Shown one piece after another: positions 20,669-31,083 of a stretch of 64,000 nt of DNA. Position 1 is the first letter of the stretch. Every line of letters begins with the position of its first letter. The translations under genes were made by a program, and so were the position numbers. This DNA comes from Lysobacter sp. BMK333-48F3 (GTDB lineage: Bacteria; Pseudomonadota; Gammaproteobacteria; Xanthomonadales; Xanthomonadaceae), in contig NZ_JAIHOO010000001.1 of NCBI RefSeq assembly GCF_019733395.1, positions 1,550,001 through 1,614,000 on the forward strand. The letters run 5' to 3'. The notes below the pieces were generated by a model. The model ran no database searches, had not been told where the DNA came from, and saw nothing but the letters and a program-made list of their open reading frames with translations.

Positions 20669-21124
20669 TCACTGGATGGCGAAGTAGCCGCAGCCGTACC
20701 ACAGCGGCATCTTCGAACTCTTGCCGGTGTCGAGGATCTGGATCGCGTAGGAGTAGGGCTGGCCGTTCGGGCCTCGCGAGTTGCCCTTGTTGTCCTTGCA
20801 GACGTCGCCCAGCTTCACCGGCGCCAACTGCACCGACACGTTGACCGTGGTTTTCAGCGCGACCTTGCCGGCCAGGGTGTAGCGGCCGTAGCCGTCGACT
20901 TTCTGTTGCTGAAGCGGGCCTGTGAGGACCTTGGACGCCTGCGGCACCTGCAGCTCGTAGCCGACCGACAGGTCCTGGGCGGTGGTCAGCTTGACCTGCC
21001 AGTCGGTGTTGCCGCCGCGGAACACCGGCGCGGGAAAGGTGATCTGTTGGGCCGGGGCGGGCGCGGCGGCGAACGCCGCGGCCAGGCCCAGGGCCGCGGC
21101 GGCGGCGACGGACGAAATACGCAT
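20669..21124 (-). CDS. exported hypothetical protein with C-terminal Cys pattern (paralogue 2)
   Basis: 151 residues: signal peptide 1-25 (FAAAPAPAQ, cut about 25) and a mature beta-rich part. The C-terminal section DVCKDNKGNS..GQPYSYAIQIL..MPLWYGCGYFAIQ matches the pattern of the protein at 15589 (C-x-D, then about 30 residues, then GCG near the end). The two are about the same length and both are single genes with good signal peptides. Periplasmic or outer-membrane-associated, function unknown. The ATG at 21124 is followed by the signal peptide and preceded by AGGAGT, a strong ribosome-binding site. Confidence 0.7.
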   Translation of the reverse strand: MRISSVAAAAALGLAAAFAAAPAPAQQITFPAPVFRGGNTDWQVKLTTAQDLSVGYELQVPQASKVLTGPLQQQKVDGYGRYTLAGKVALKTTVNVSVQLAPVKLGDVCKDNKGNSRGPNGQPYSYAIQILDTGKSSKMPLWYGCGYFAIQ

Positions 21125-21328
21125 GTAGGACTCCTCGTGGGTGGCGACAACCAGTCGCCGTAACGCTGCAAACGGCGCGCGGCGGCCAACGTGAAGCGCC
21201 GCCGGGTGCGGGACTGCGACCGATGCCGCGTCCGCACCCGCCGCGGACGCCGGCCCAGTCGCTAAGCTAAGCGCCGCACCGACGCCGGCTCGCGGCGCGG
21301 CGCTCCCCCGATCGCCCTGGATTTGCGC

Positions 21329-22204
21329 ATGTCTCTCGCTCCGACCGCAGCGGCGCGTTCGCCGCTGCTCGTGCCGCTGGCGCTGGCCGCCGCCTTGTTC
21401 GCCGCCTCCGCGCTGTTCCTGCTGATCGGACTGGTCGCGGTGCCCGAGGCGGTACGCGGCCAGCTCAAGCTGGCCCCGATCGTGTTGCAGTGGTTGTGCA
21501 AGGACGGCCTGCTGGCCGGCCTGGGCCTGGCCGCCGCCTGCGTGCTGACCCAGCGCCGCGGCGGTCCGCGGCGACCGATCGGCACGGCGATCTGCGCGCT
21601 GTTGCTGGTGTTCGCGATCGGCCTGCTGTGGTCGGTCACCGTCGACGCCTGGCTGTACGGCCGCCTCGCTGCGCAGCGGCGCGAACTGGACGCGGCGTTC
21701 GCGGTGTCGGGCGTGCTCAAGGCCGCGGCGCAGATCGCCCTGGCCTGGCCGCTGGCCTGGTGGATCGGCGGCCGCGGCGCGACCCCGGTGGTCTGGAGCG
21801 GGCGGGCGCGGCGCGCGATCGGCGCCCTGGTCGGCGGCGGCGTCTGCGCCGGCCTGGTGTTGGCGCTGCAGCAGGGCGCGGCCGGCTTCGCCGCGCTCGA
21901 CGGCGACGGCCATCGCAGCGGTATGAGCGCGGTGGCGCTGGCGGTCGGCGCGGTGCTGGCGCTGGCCTGCGCGCTGTGGCCGCTGCGCTCCGGCCACGGC
22001 GCGCTGGTGGCGTTGGCGGCGGCGGCGCTGACCCCGCTGCTGTTGCTGGCCGCGGCGGTGCCGATGGCGCTGTACGGCCAGGCCCTGGACCTGCCGTTGC
22101 TGATCGCGCTGGCCCTGTCGGCGATAGTCGCAGCGCCGGCGCTGGCCTGGCTGTCGCTGCGCGCCTTGCATCGCCGCCTGCGTCCGGCCGCGCAGGGCGG
22201 CTGA
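21329..22204 (+). CDS. integral membrane protein, about seven membrane segments
   Basis: A 291-residue hydrophobic protein with about seven membrane helices (for example near residues 13-40, 50-72, 85-105, 130-150, 165-185, 205-225, 235-265), a small acidic/basic loop (QRRGGPRRP) and a basic C-terminus (RRLRPAAQGG). No family recognised. The ATG at 21329 is taken; a TTG at 21323 (two codons earlier) is in frame but less likely. Isolated single gene, convergent with the lipoprotein at 22239. Confidence 0.6.
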   Translation: MSLAPTAAARSPLLVPLALAAALFAASALFLLIGLVAVPEAVRGQLKLAPIVLQWLCKDGLLAGLGLAAACVLTQRRGGPRRPIGTAICALLLVFAIGLLWSVTVDAWLYGRLAAQRRELDAAFAVSGVLKAAAQIALAWPLAWWIGGRGATPVVWSGRARRAIGALVGGGVCAGLVLALQQGAAGFAALDGDGHRSGMSAVALAVGAVLALACALWPLRSGHGALVALAAAALTPLLLLAAAVPMALYGQALDLPLLIALALSAIVAAPALAWLSLRALHRRLRPAAQGG

Positions 22205-22238
22205 GCGCCGCCGGGTCGAGCGACCCGCTCGCGTCGGA

Positions 22239-22769
22239 TCAGTACATCGCCAGGTCGGCGCAGCCTTCCAGCTTGTCCATGCCGTCGACGCTGACCCGGA
22301 TGCTGTTGCGATGGCGGCCGTCGCCGTCGTCGATGCATTCGCTGCGGTCGATCTCGATCGTCATCGGCTTGGCGCCCCGGGCGGTGGCCAGTTCGCCGCT
22401 GAGCACGATCAAGTCCGCCGGCGCATCGGCGGGCTGGCCGAGGTAGCGCGCCTGGCCGCTGGCCTTCTCGCTACCGCTGCCCCAGGTCAGCTCGACCGTG
22501 TGGTTCATCTCGCCGGTGGCCTGGATCTGGACGCTCCAGTGCTCGCCGAAGCCTTTCAACGCCGGCACCGGGCTGAGCTTGCCGACCTGGTCGGCGCCGA
22601 TCTTGCCCATCGGCCGTTCGCCGCCCGCGATCGCGGCGGCGCTGTCCGCGCCCGCTTGCTGCGTCGCGACGGGCGCCGGGGCGGGCGTGGCGGATTTCGG
22701 CGCCTCCGGCGCCGCGCAGCCGGCGGCCAGCGCGCTGCACAGGATCGCGGTCAGGGACATCGCTCGCAT
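22239..22769 (-). CDS. COG3650-like lipoprotein
   Basis: 176 residues with a lipoprotein signal peptide (ALAAGC, Cys18 as lipidation site) followed by an Ala/Pro linker. The C-terminal half is beta-rich and ends IEIDRSECIDDGDG..RVSVDGMDKLEGCADLAMY. The arrangement of a cysteine before an acidic/Gly patch and a final GC near the C-terminus resembles COG3650 membrane-attached proteins and loosely the two exported proteins at 15589 and 20669. Most likely anchored in the outer or inner membrane, facing the periplasm. The ATG at 22769 is chosen because AGGAGA lies just upstream; the next ATG at 22760 is possible. Function unknown. Confidence 0.75.
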   Translation of the reverse strand: MRAMSLTAILCSALAAGCAAPEAPKSATPAPAPVATQQAGADSAAAIAGGERPMGKIGADQVGKLSPVPALKGFGEHWSVQIQATGEMNHTVELTWGSGSEKASGQARYLGQPADAPADLIVLSGELATARGAKPMTIEIDRSECIDDGDGRHRNSIRVSVDGMDKLEGCADLAMY

Positions 22770-22882
22770 GGACTTCTCCTGGGTCGTGGACGTTTCGCCG
22801 GGGCCGCTGCTCGCGCAGCCGCCGGCGCCGAGGTTCTAACCCGGGCGCGGTGCAGCCCGGGTCAAGACGCCGGCGCGGGGGC

Positions 22883-23691
22883 TCAGCTGCGCAGGCCGAC
22901 GCCGCGCTTGAGCAGCCACAGGCCCAGCGACGACAGCGCGGCGACGAAACCGAGCATCAGCGCATAGGCCACCCACAACGGCACGTCGCTGCTGCCGAGC
23001 AGGCCGTAGCGGAACGCGTTGACCATGTAGAAGATCGGATTGGCGTGGGTCGCCGCCTCGGCCCAGGGCGGCAGCAGCTTGACCGAATAGAACACGCCGC
23101 CCAGGTAGGTCAGCGGGGTCAGGATGAAGGTCGGCACGATCGCCACGTCGTCGAACTTCTTGGCGTAGACCGCGTTGACGAAGCCGGCCAGCGAGAAGAT
23201 GGTCGCGCCGAGCAGGACGGTGGTGAAGGTCACCAGCGGATGCGGCACCCGCACCGAGGTGAAGCACATCGCGATCAGCAGCACGATCGCGCCGACCATC
23301 AGCCCGCGCAGCACCGCGCCGGCGACATAGCCCCACAGGATCACCCAGTTCGGCATCGGGCTGACCAGCAATTCCTCGACGTGGCGGCCGAACTTGGCGC
23401 CGAAGAAGCTCGAGGAGATGTTGCCGTAGCTGTTCTGGATCACGCTCATCATCACCAGGCCGGGGACGATGAACTCCATGTAGCTGTAGCCGCCCATGTC
23501 GCCGATGCGCGAGCCGATCAGGCCGCCGAAGATCAGGAAGTACAGGGTCATGGTGATCGCCGGCGGCACCAGGGTCTGGCCCCAGATGCGCAGGATGCGC
23601 GCGACTTCGCGCCGGACGATGGTGCCCAGGGCGACCAGGTTGCGGCGCGCGGGCGAAGGTTCGCGCGCTTGCGCGGCGTCGGTCTGGCTGC

Positions 23692-23695
<4 letters not shown>
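22883..23695 (-). CDS. ABC-2 type exporter permease (YadH-like)
   Basis: A 270-residue inner-membrane permease with six membrane segments and the ABC-2 signature, including the region FILTPLTYLGGVFYSVKLLPPWA near residues 185-207, typical of the YadH/NodJ/CcmB-like ABC-2 group. It pairs with the ATPase encoded just upstream: the stop of that gene overlaps this ATG by four bases, fixing both. The pair forms the homologue of E. coli YadGH, a putative exporter whose substrate is unknown. Confidence 0.9.
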
Positions 23696-24693
<998 letters not shown>

Positions 24694-24913
24694 CGTGGGA
24701 GGGTCTCGGATCGCTGGCCGCGGGCCTCGCGGCGAATGGCTTAGTATAGGCGGCCCCGTGGCGGCGCTCCGGCCACAGACTGTTGCGAAAACCCGCGTTG
24801 CGCAGCCCAGGATCGGTCCCCGGCCTCGCGCAACCGCCGCACCGGGCCCTGCGCCCGGTCCTACTGCGCCTGCGGCCGCCCGCCGCCGGAGCACGATCGA
24901 GAAACGCGCTGCA

Positions 24914-25663
24914 ATGAAGCAATTCCCCCTCAAGCTCGTGTCCCGCCGCATGCTGGCCCCGACCGTCGGCCACTACGTGTTCCTGCGCGACGACGGCGAG
25001 CCGCTGGATTTCGTCCCCGGCCAGTTCATCCAGGTTCATTTCCAGTACGCCGACGGCACCGCGACCAAGCGCAGCTATTCGCTGGCGACCATCCACGACC
25101 ACGCGCTCGGCGCCGGCGAAACGGTCGAGATCGCGGTCAGCTTCGTGCCCGGCGGCGCCGCCACCGCGCTGTTCGAAGGCCTCGGCGACGGCGAGCAGGT
25201 CCAGGCCAGCGGCCCGTTCGGACGCTTCTGCCTGATGCCGGGCGACAGCAACCGGCGCTATCTGCTGATCGGCACCGGCACCGGCGTGACCCCGTACCGC
25301 TCGATGCTGCCGCAACTGGAAACCCTGATCCGCGAGCGCGGCATCCAGGTGGTGCTGCTGTTCGGCGCGCGCACCCCGGCCGAGCTGCTGTACGGCGACG
25401 AGTTCCGCGCCTTCGCCGACCGCCATCCCGAGCACTTCCGCTTCGTCCCGTGTTTCTCGCGCGAGTTGCCCGAGCAGCCGCACGCGGACGTGCGCCGCGG
25501 CTACGTGCAGCAGTTCCTGGACGAGTTCGGCCCCGACGCGGGCGGCGACATCGCCTACCTGTGCGGCAACCCGAACATGGTCGACGCCTGTTTCGAGGCG
25601 CTCAAGGGCCACGGCCTGCCGGTGCCGCAGATCCGCCGCGAGAAGTACGTCTCGTCCAAGTAA
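24914..25663 (+). CDS. fpr: ferredoxin-NADP reductase
   Basis: A 249-residue FAD/NADP oxidoreductase, the usual bacterial Fpr length. The FAD-binding motif RSYSLAT (about 54-60) and the second FAD segment GPFGRFCL, the NADP-binding GTGTGVTPYRSM (about 122-133) and CGNPNMVDACFEALK near the C-terminus are clear. It moves electrons between NADPH and ferredoxin or flavodoxin, important for redox balance and biosynthetic enzymes. It is divergent from the YadG-like gene, with about 220 bases between. The start ATG at 24914 agrees with the family. Confidence 0.93.
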   Translation: MKQFPLKLVSRRMLAPTVGHYVFLRDDGEPLDFVPGQFIQVHFQYADGTATKRSYSLATIHDHALGAGETVEIAVSFVPGGAATALFEGLGDGEQVQASGPFGRFCLMPGDSNRRYLLIGTGTGVTPYRSMLPQLETLIRERGIQVVLLFGARTPAELLYGDEFRAFADRHPEHFRFVPCFSRELPEQPHADVRRGYVQQFLDEFGPDAGGDIAYLCGNPNMVDACFEALKGHGLPVPQIRREKYVSSK

Positions 25664-25801
25664 GCCGGGGGCGGCGCGGCGACGGCCGCCCCGCCGCCGA
25701 TGCCTGCGCCGCGAACGCCGGCGCCGAGTGCGGTCACATTTTTCCCGACCCGGGCGTCTGTCATCCTTGAAGGCGCACCGCCTTGGGGAAGAGACACGGA
25801 C

Positions 25802-27343
25802 ATGCACTCAGCACTTGCGTCACACCGACCGCGCGCCGTCGCGGTCGCCGGCCTGGCCGCGCTGCTCGCGGCGGCCGCCTTGAGCGGCTGCGGCGATCGC
25901 GGCCGCAACGCCGGCCCGCCCGCCGACGGCAGCGACAAACGCCGCTACGGCCGGATCGCGTTCGATCCTTGCACCTTGTCGACGCCGTACGCCAACGGCA
26001 CCTTCGCCGCGCAATGCGCGCGCTTCCAGGTGCCGGAGAACCCGGCCCAGCCCAAGGGCCGCCAGCTCAGCCTCAATCTGGCCTGGCTGCCGGCCACCGA
26101 GGGCGCCGGCAGCCCGGACCCGGTGTTCTTCCTCGCCGGCGGTCCCGGCCAGGCCGCCACCAGCTCCTGGCCGATGGTCGATGCGGCGTTCCGCGAGGTG
26201 CGCAAGCACCGCCACGTGGTCCTGGTCGACCAGCGCGGCACCGGCAAGTCGGCGCCGCTGACCTGCGCCGAGGCCGTCGAAGGCGACCCGGTCCAGGACG
26301 AAACCGCCGCCCTCGACGCCTCGCTGCGCGCGATCAAGCGGTGCGCGCAGGGCCTGTCGGTGGATCCGCGCTATTTCACCACCACCGAGGCGATCGCCGA
26401 CCTGGACGCGGTGCGTTCGGCGATCGGCGCGGACAAGATCAACCTGGTCGGCGTGTCCTACGGCACCCGCGTCGCCCAGCAATACGCGACGCGCTATCCG
26501 GCCCGGGTGCGCAGCCTGGTGCTCGACGGCGTGGCGCCGAACGAACTGGTGCTGGGCAGCGAGCACGCGCGCAACCTCGACAACGCCCTGGCCCTGCAGT
26601 TCAAGCTGTGCCAGCAGACCCCGGCCTGCCGCGCGCGCTTCGGCGCCGATCCGCGCGAGCAACTGCGCCAGTTGATGGCGCGGCTGCAGGCGGCGCCGGT
26701 CGAGATCGACTACCGCGATCCCAGCACCGGCGAGCAGAAGCGCGCGCCGATCACCGCCGGCCACGTGGCGATCCTGACCCGGATGTTCTCCTACGCTCCG
26801 GAAGCCGCCGCGCTGCTGCCGCAGGTGCTCAACGAGGCCGACCAGGGCCGCTACGCGCCGTTGATGGCGCTGTCGAAGATGCTCGAGACCCAGCTCGGCG
26901 ACGAGATCAACTTCGGCATGCAGCTGTCGGTGAGCTGCGCCGAGGACGTCGACCTGTTCCGTCCCGACCCGGCCGACGCCGACACCGTGCTCGGCGACAG
27001 CCTGCCCCGTTCGCTGACCGAGCAGTGCAAGGCCTGGCCGACCGGTACCCGGCCGAAGAACTTCCACCACCCGTTCAAGAGCGATACGCCGGCGCTGCTG
27101 CTGTCCGGCGAGCTCGATCCGGTCACCCCGCCGCGCTACGGCGACCAGGTGGTCAAGCACCTGCGCAACGGCCGCCACCTGATCCTGCGCGGCCAGGGCC
27201 ACGGCGCCTTGCGCATCGGCTGCACGCCCAAGCTGCTCGGCCAGTTCCTGGAAACCGCGAACGCCAAGCAACTCGACGCGCGCTGCCTGGACAGCCTCGG
27301 CTATGTGCCGCCGTTCGTGTCGTTCAACGGGTGGGAGCCGTAA
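25802..27343 (+). CDS. exported alpha/beta hydrolase, tripeptidyl-aminopeptidase-like lipoprotein
   Basis: A 513-residue protein with a lipoprotein-type signal peptide (AALSGC at about 26-31) and an alpha/beta-hydrolase fold of the S33/TAP group: oxyanion-loop GGPGQAA near residue 116, VLVDQRGTGKS (about 141-151), nucleophile motif GVSYGTR (about 218-224), and an acid/His pair in LSGELDPVTPP and GQGHGAL near the C-terminus. These are the catalytic Ser, Asp and His. The family includes proline iminopeptidases and secreted tripeptidyl peptidases; the true substrate here is unknown. Single gene upstream of the natAB pair. Confidence 0.9.
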   Translation: MHSALASHRPRAVAVAGLAALLAAAALSGCGDRGRNAGPPADGSDKRRYGRIAFDPCTLSTPYANGTFAAQCARFQVPENPAQPKGRQLSLNLAWLPATEGAGSPDPVFFLAGGPGQAATSSWPMVDAAFREVRKHRHVVLVDQRGTGKSAPLTCAEAVEGDPVQDETAALDASLRAIKRCAQGLSVDPRYFTTTEAIADLDAVRSAIGADKINLVGVSYGTRVAQQYATRYPARVRSLVLDGVAPNELVLGSEHARNLDNALALQFKLCQQTPACRARFGADPREQLRQLMARLQAAPVEIDYRDPSTGEQKRAPITAGHVAILTRMFSYAPEAAALLPQVLNEADQGRYAPLMALSKMLETQLGDEINFGMQLSVSCAEDVDLFRPDPADADTVLGDSLPRSLTEQCKAWPTGTRPKNFHHPFKSDTPALLLSGELDPVTPPRYGDQVVKHLRNGRHLILRGQGHGALRIGCTPKLLGQFLETANAKQLDARCLDSLGYVPPFVSFNGWEP

Positions 27344-27351
27344 CGGCCGCG

Positions 27352-27438
27352 AATCGGGAATGGGGAATCGGGAATCGCCGACGCCCCCGCCCGCGATGCC
27401 TGCTGTTCCGATTCCCTATTCCCCATTCTCGATTCCCG
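27352..27438. repeat. inverted GGGGAATC repeat pair
   Basis: GAATCGGGAATGGGGAATC on the left and GATTCCC-TATTCCCC-ATTCTCGATTCCC on the right can pair over about 20 bases. The pair lies between the hydrolase stop and natA and may act as a partial terminator. The single-arm form is at 17146-17189. Confidence 0.65.
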
Positions 27439-27449
27439 TGTGGAAGACC

Positions 27450-28192
<743 letters not shown>

Positions 28193-28196
<4 letters not shown>

Positions 28197-29380
28197 ACAC
28201 CCGTTCCCTTTCCGCCATGTGGGCGGTGATCCACAAGGAACTGCTCGACATCTCGCGCGACCGCCGCACCCTGGCGATCGCCCTGCTGCTGGTGCCGCTG
28301 CTGTATCCGCTGCTGATGGCCGGCATGGGCTCGCTGGCCGAGAAACGCGCCCGCACCCAGCTCGACACCGAGCTGCGCATCCCGGTGCGCGGCGCCGAGC
28401 ACGCGCCGAACCTGATCAAGTTCCTCGCCACCCAGAACATCATCGCGATTCCGGCGCCGGCCGAACTCGACGCGGCGATCCACCGCCAGGACCACGACGT
28501 GGCCCTGATCGTGGCGGCGGACTTCGCCGGCAACTGGAAGCAGGGCCGCCCGGCGCTGATCGAGATCGTCCAGGACAGCACCCGCCGCGACGCCGAGATC
28601 CCCAGCCGGCGCGTGCGCGCGGCCCTGGAAGGCTACAGCCGCCAGGTCGGTTCGTTGCGCCTGCTGGCGCGCGGCATCGCCCCCAACGTGGCCCAGCCGA
28701 TCAACGTCGCCGACCGCGACGTCGCCACCGCCGAGGCCAAGCGCGGCCTGCTGCTGTCGGCGATGCTGCCCTATCTGCTGATCCTGACCTCGTTCATCGG
28801 CGGCGCGCACCTGATCATCGACGCCACCGCCGGCGAGCGCGAGCGCCAGTCGCTGGAGCCCTTGCTGGCCACTCCGGTCTCGCGCGGCGCGGTGGTCAGC
28901 GGCAAGATCGCCGCGGCCTGCCTGCTCTGCCTGCTGTCGCTATTGCTGACCCTGCTCGCGTTCAAGCTCAGCGCCCAGCTCGGCCGCGGCCTGACCCAGA
29001 TGCTCGACGTGCGCCTGGTGGCGATCGGCAAGATGCTGCTGATCCTGCTGCCGATGGCCTTCATCGGCACGACCCTGCTGACCCTGCTGTCGGCGACGGC
29101 GAAGAGCGTCAAGGAAGCGCAGAGCCACTTCACCTGGTTGTCCTTGCTGCCGCTGGTGCCGACCTTCGTGCTGATGGTCAATCCGGTGAAGACCCAGCTG
29201 TGGCAGTTCACGGTGCCGTTCCTGTCGCAGAACCAGCTGTTGCTGAAGGTGATCCGCGCCGAGGCGATCGACCCGTCGGTGTGGGCGGTGTACCTGGGCT
29301 CCAGCTTCGCCCTCGCCGGCCTGCTCTGGTACGCGGCGGTGCGCCGCTACCACAGCGAGTCGCTGGCGGTGTCCGGCTGA
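28193..29380 (+). CDS. natB: ABC exporter permease (NatB-like)
   Basis: A 395-residue permease: one N-terminal membrane segment (about 23-46), a long extracytoplasmic domain (about 50-185) and five C-terminal membrane segments, the arrangement of the ABC2_membrane_3 / NatB group. The motif GERERQSLEPLLATPVSRGAVVSGK (about 216-240, quoted in part) is the conserved cytoplasmic element that contacts the ATPase. It is translationally coupled to natA (ATGA). A strong terminator follows at 29439. Confidence 0.88.
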
Positions 29381-29438
29381 GGTCCGGCCCGGACCGGAGC
29401 AAGTCCGCTCCGGCCCCGCATGGGCCGGGCCGCGGACA

Positions 29439-29470
29439 AGAAAAAGCCCGGCGCGAGCCGGGCTTTTTCT
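29439..29470. terminator. strong bidirectional terminator
   Basis: AGAAAAAGCCCGGC and GCCGGGCTTTTTCT form a perfect 14-bp stem with the loop GCGA. It is placed between the convergent natAB operon and the TonB-domain gene and can serve both. Confidence 0.93.
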
Positions 29471-29503
29471 TTGTCGCGAGGCCGTGCCCCGAGGCGCTGC
29501 GGA

Positions 29504-30547
29504 TCAGCCGCCGCCCGGGTTGAAGCCGATCGTGCGGCGGGTGGTGACCGGCGACGGCACCGGCTGGAACCGCCACTTGCGCACCGCATTGACCGCCTCG
29601 CGATCGAACACCCGCGCCGGGTTGGAACGGACCACGCGCGCGGCGGTGACCGAACCGTCGGTGGCGACGGTGAACTCGACCTGGACCTCGCCGGACTGGC
29701 CGGCGCGCAGGGCTTCGGGCGGGTAACGCGGCGCCGGGGTCGACACCGCGCGCAGCTCGCTCGGCGCCGCGGCGGCCGGGGCCGCGCGCTCGCTGGGCGC
29801 GGGCCGCTGGGCGGCGGCGCGTTGCTCGCTGGCGCGCTGTTCGGCGGCGCGTTGCTCGGCCGCACGCTGCTCGGCCTCGCGCTGGGTCGCCGCTTGACGC
29901 TCGGCGGCCTGCTGGGTCGCCAACTGCTGGGCGGCCTGCTGCTGCTGTTGCTGCTGCTGGAGCTGGCGCTGCTTCTCGAGCTCGACCTGCTTCTTGGCCT
30001 GCTCTTCGGCGGTGAGCTTTTCCTGCTCGGTGCGCTTGGCCAGCGCGTCCTGGGCGGCGCCGACGCTGGCCTTGAGGCGGGCCAGGGCCGGGTGTTGCGG
30101 ATCGGCGCGTTCGATCAGCGCCGACAGGCGCTGGGCTTCGCTGAAGTCTTCGCGGCCCACGCTCTGTTCGGTCGCGATGACCGTCATCGGCAGCAGGTCG
30201 GTCAGGGCGCTGGACGCGGCCGCGTCGGCCGGGGCCTTCTCGCGCAGGGCCAGGTAGTACTCGACCGCATTGTCCTCGGCCGGGGCGTACAGGCGGTTTT
30301 CGACATACGCCTTGCGCGCGGCTTCGCGCAGCTGGTCCACCGACATGGCCGATACCTTGGCCGAGACGGCGGTCTGCGCGGTCACCGCCGGGGCGGTGGC
30401 CGCAGCCGCGGGCGCCGCGTCCGTGGCGGGTGCGGCGTCTTCCTTCTTTCCGCAGGCCGCCAGCGCGCATCCGAGCGCGAACACGGCGGACAACTGCTTT
30501 ACAGCGGACAGCCGGCTGTAGTGCCGGTCATTGTTGGCGACGATCAT
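29504..30547 (-). CDS. TonB C-terminal-domain lipoprotein
   Basis: A 347-residue protein. The N-terminus carries a lipoprotein signal (ALGCALAAC, Cys32). A helical region follows (about 60-170), then a long Gln/Ala/Arg-rich coiled-coil-like stretch (about 175-250, with runs such as QQQQQQQQ and repeated EQRAAEQRA), and a C-terminal TonB domain (about 257-345: PRYPPEALRAGQSGEVQVEFTV.., VRKWRFQPV). Classical TonB has a membrane helix instead of a lipid anchor, so this is an unusual format. The domain could contact TonB-dependent receptors or simply be a periplasmic adaptor. No ExbB/ExbD neighbours. ATG 30547 with GGGGAG upstream. Confidence 0.85.
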   Translation of the reverse strand: MIVANNDRHYSRLSAVKQLSAVFALGCALAACGKKEDAAPATDAAPAAAATAPAVTAQTAVSAKVSAMSVDQLREAARKAYVENRLYAPAEDNAVEYYLALREKAPADAAASSALTDLLPMTVIATEQSVGREDFSEAQRLSALIERADPQHPALARLKASVGAAQDALAKRTEQEKLTAEEQAKKQVELEKQRQLQQQQQQQQAAQQLATQQAAERQAATQREAEQRAAEQRAAEQRASEQRAAAQRPAPSERAAPAAAAPSELRAVSTPAPRYPPEALRAGQSGEVQVEFTVATDGSVTAARVVRSNPARVFDREAVNAVRKWRFQPVPSPVTTRRTIGFNPGGG

Positions 30548-31083
30548 TGATTAAAAACTCCCCTGAAGTACGCGAGACCCGTCCGATACGGGGCCGGGCG
30601 CACGCCCGATAGGACGCGCTAGCGCGCCGCGTTTGTCAAGCGTTCAGGTTGGCGAAGTCCCCGCGATAGGCGTCAGATGCCGAGTGTGCCACCCATCGCG
30701 GCCGTGGCCGATACCGGGTGTGTCGGTTCGCCGGCTGGGGCGCGACCGGCCGCTCAGTTCGGCGTCGGCGCGCGTCGGGCGGCCATACGCCGGCGCACCG
30801 GCGCCGCGCGAGGGCCGGTCCGGGGTCGACCCGACGCCGCCGATCCGGCCGTCCGCGCGGCGCCGACGGCGGCGGCCATCCGCCAGGATCCGCAAAGCCG
30901 TCGCGACCCCGGCGCGAGCGCACGGCGACGCCGACTGCGGCCGTCCGGTCCCGGCTCCGTCCGACGTCCTTTCGACCTGGGTCTACTAGAGTCGGCTCGA
31001 CTAGAATCGGCCCTTCTAGAATCGGCCCGACTAACGCCGGCTCCGCCGCAAGCGGGCCGATCACCACAGGCAGGGAGCGGAAC
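30548..31083. other. intergenic region upstream of the SPFH gene, with 15-bp tandem repeats
   Basis: About 535 bases. Apart from the 15-bp tandem repeats at 30986-31045, I see only GC-rich noncoding-like sequence; the open frames crossing it translate into Arg/Pro/Gly-rich text. It must carry the promoters of the divergent TonB-domain gene and the SPFH gene. The SPFH gene has CAGGGAGCGGAAC just before its ATG. Confidence 0.65.
30986..31045 (+). repeat. 15-bp tandem repeat, four units
   Basis: Four consecutive 15-base units: CTAGAGTCGGCTCGA, CTAGAATCGGCCCTT, CTAGAATCGGCCCGA and CTAACGCCGGCTCCG. Each starts with CTA and carries TCGGC or its variant. They end 38 bases before the SPFH start codon, so they lie in the promoter or leader. 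Confidence 0.8.

Noticed and set aside
30986..31045. The 15-bp tandem as a CRISPR
   Set aside because: Units are contiguous with no spacers and too short; no cas gene in the window.
30718..31083. An N-terminal extension of the SPFH protein through the 15-bp repeats
   Set aside because: The extension is Arg/Pro-rich and ends in STRIG-type repeats from the tandem DNA; the ATG at 31084 has a proper ribosome-binding site and starts the family.
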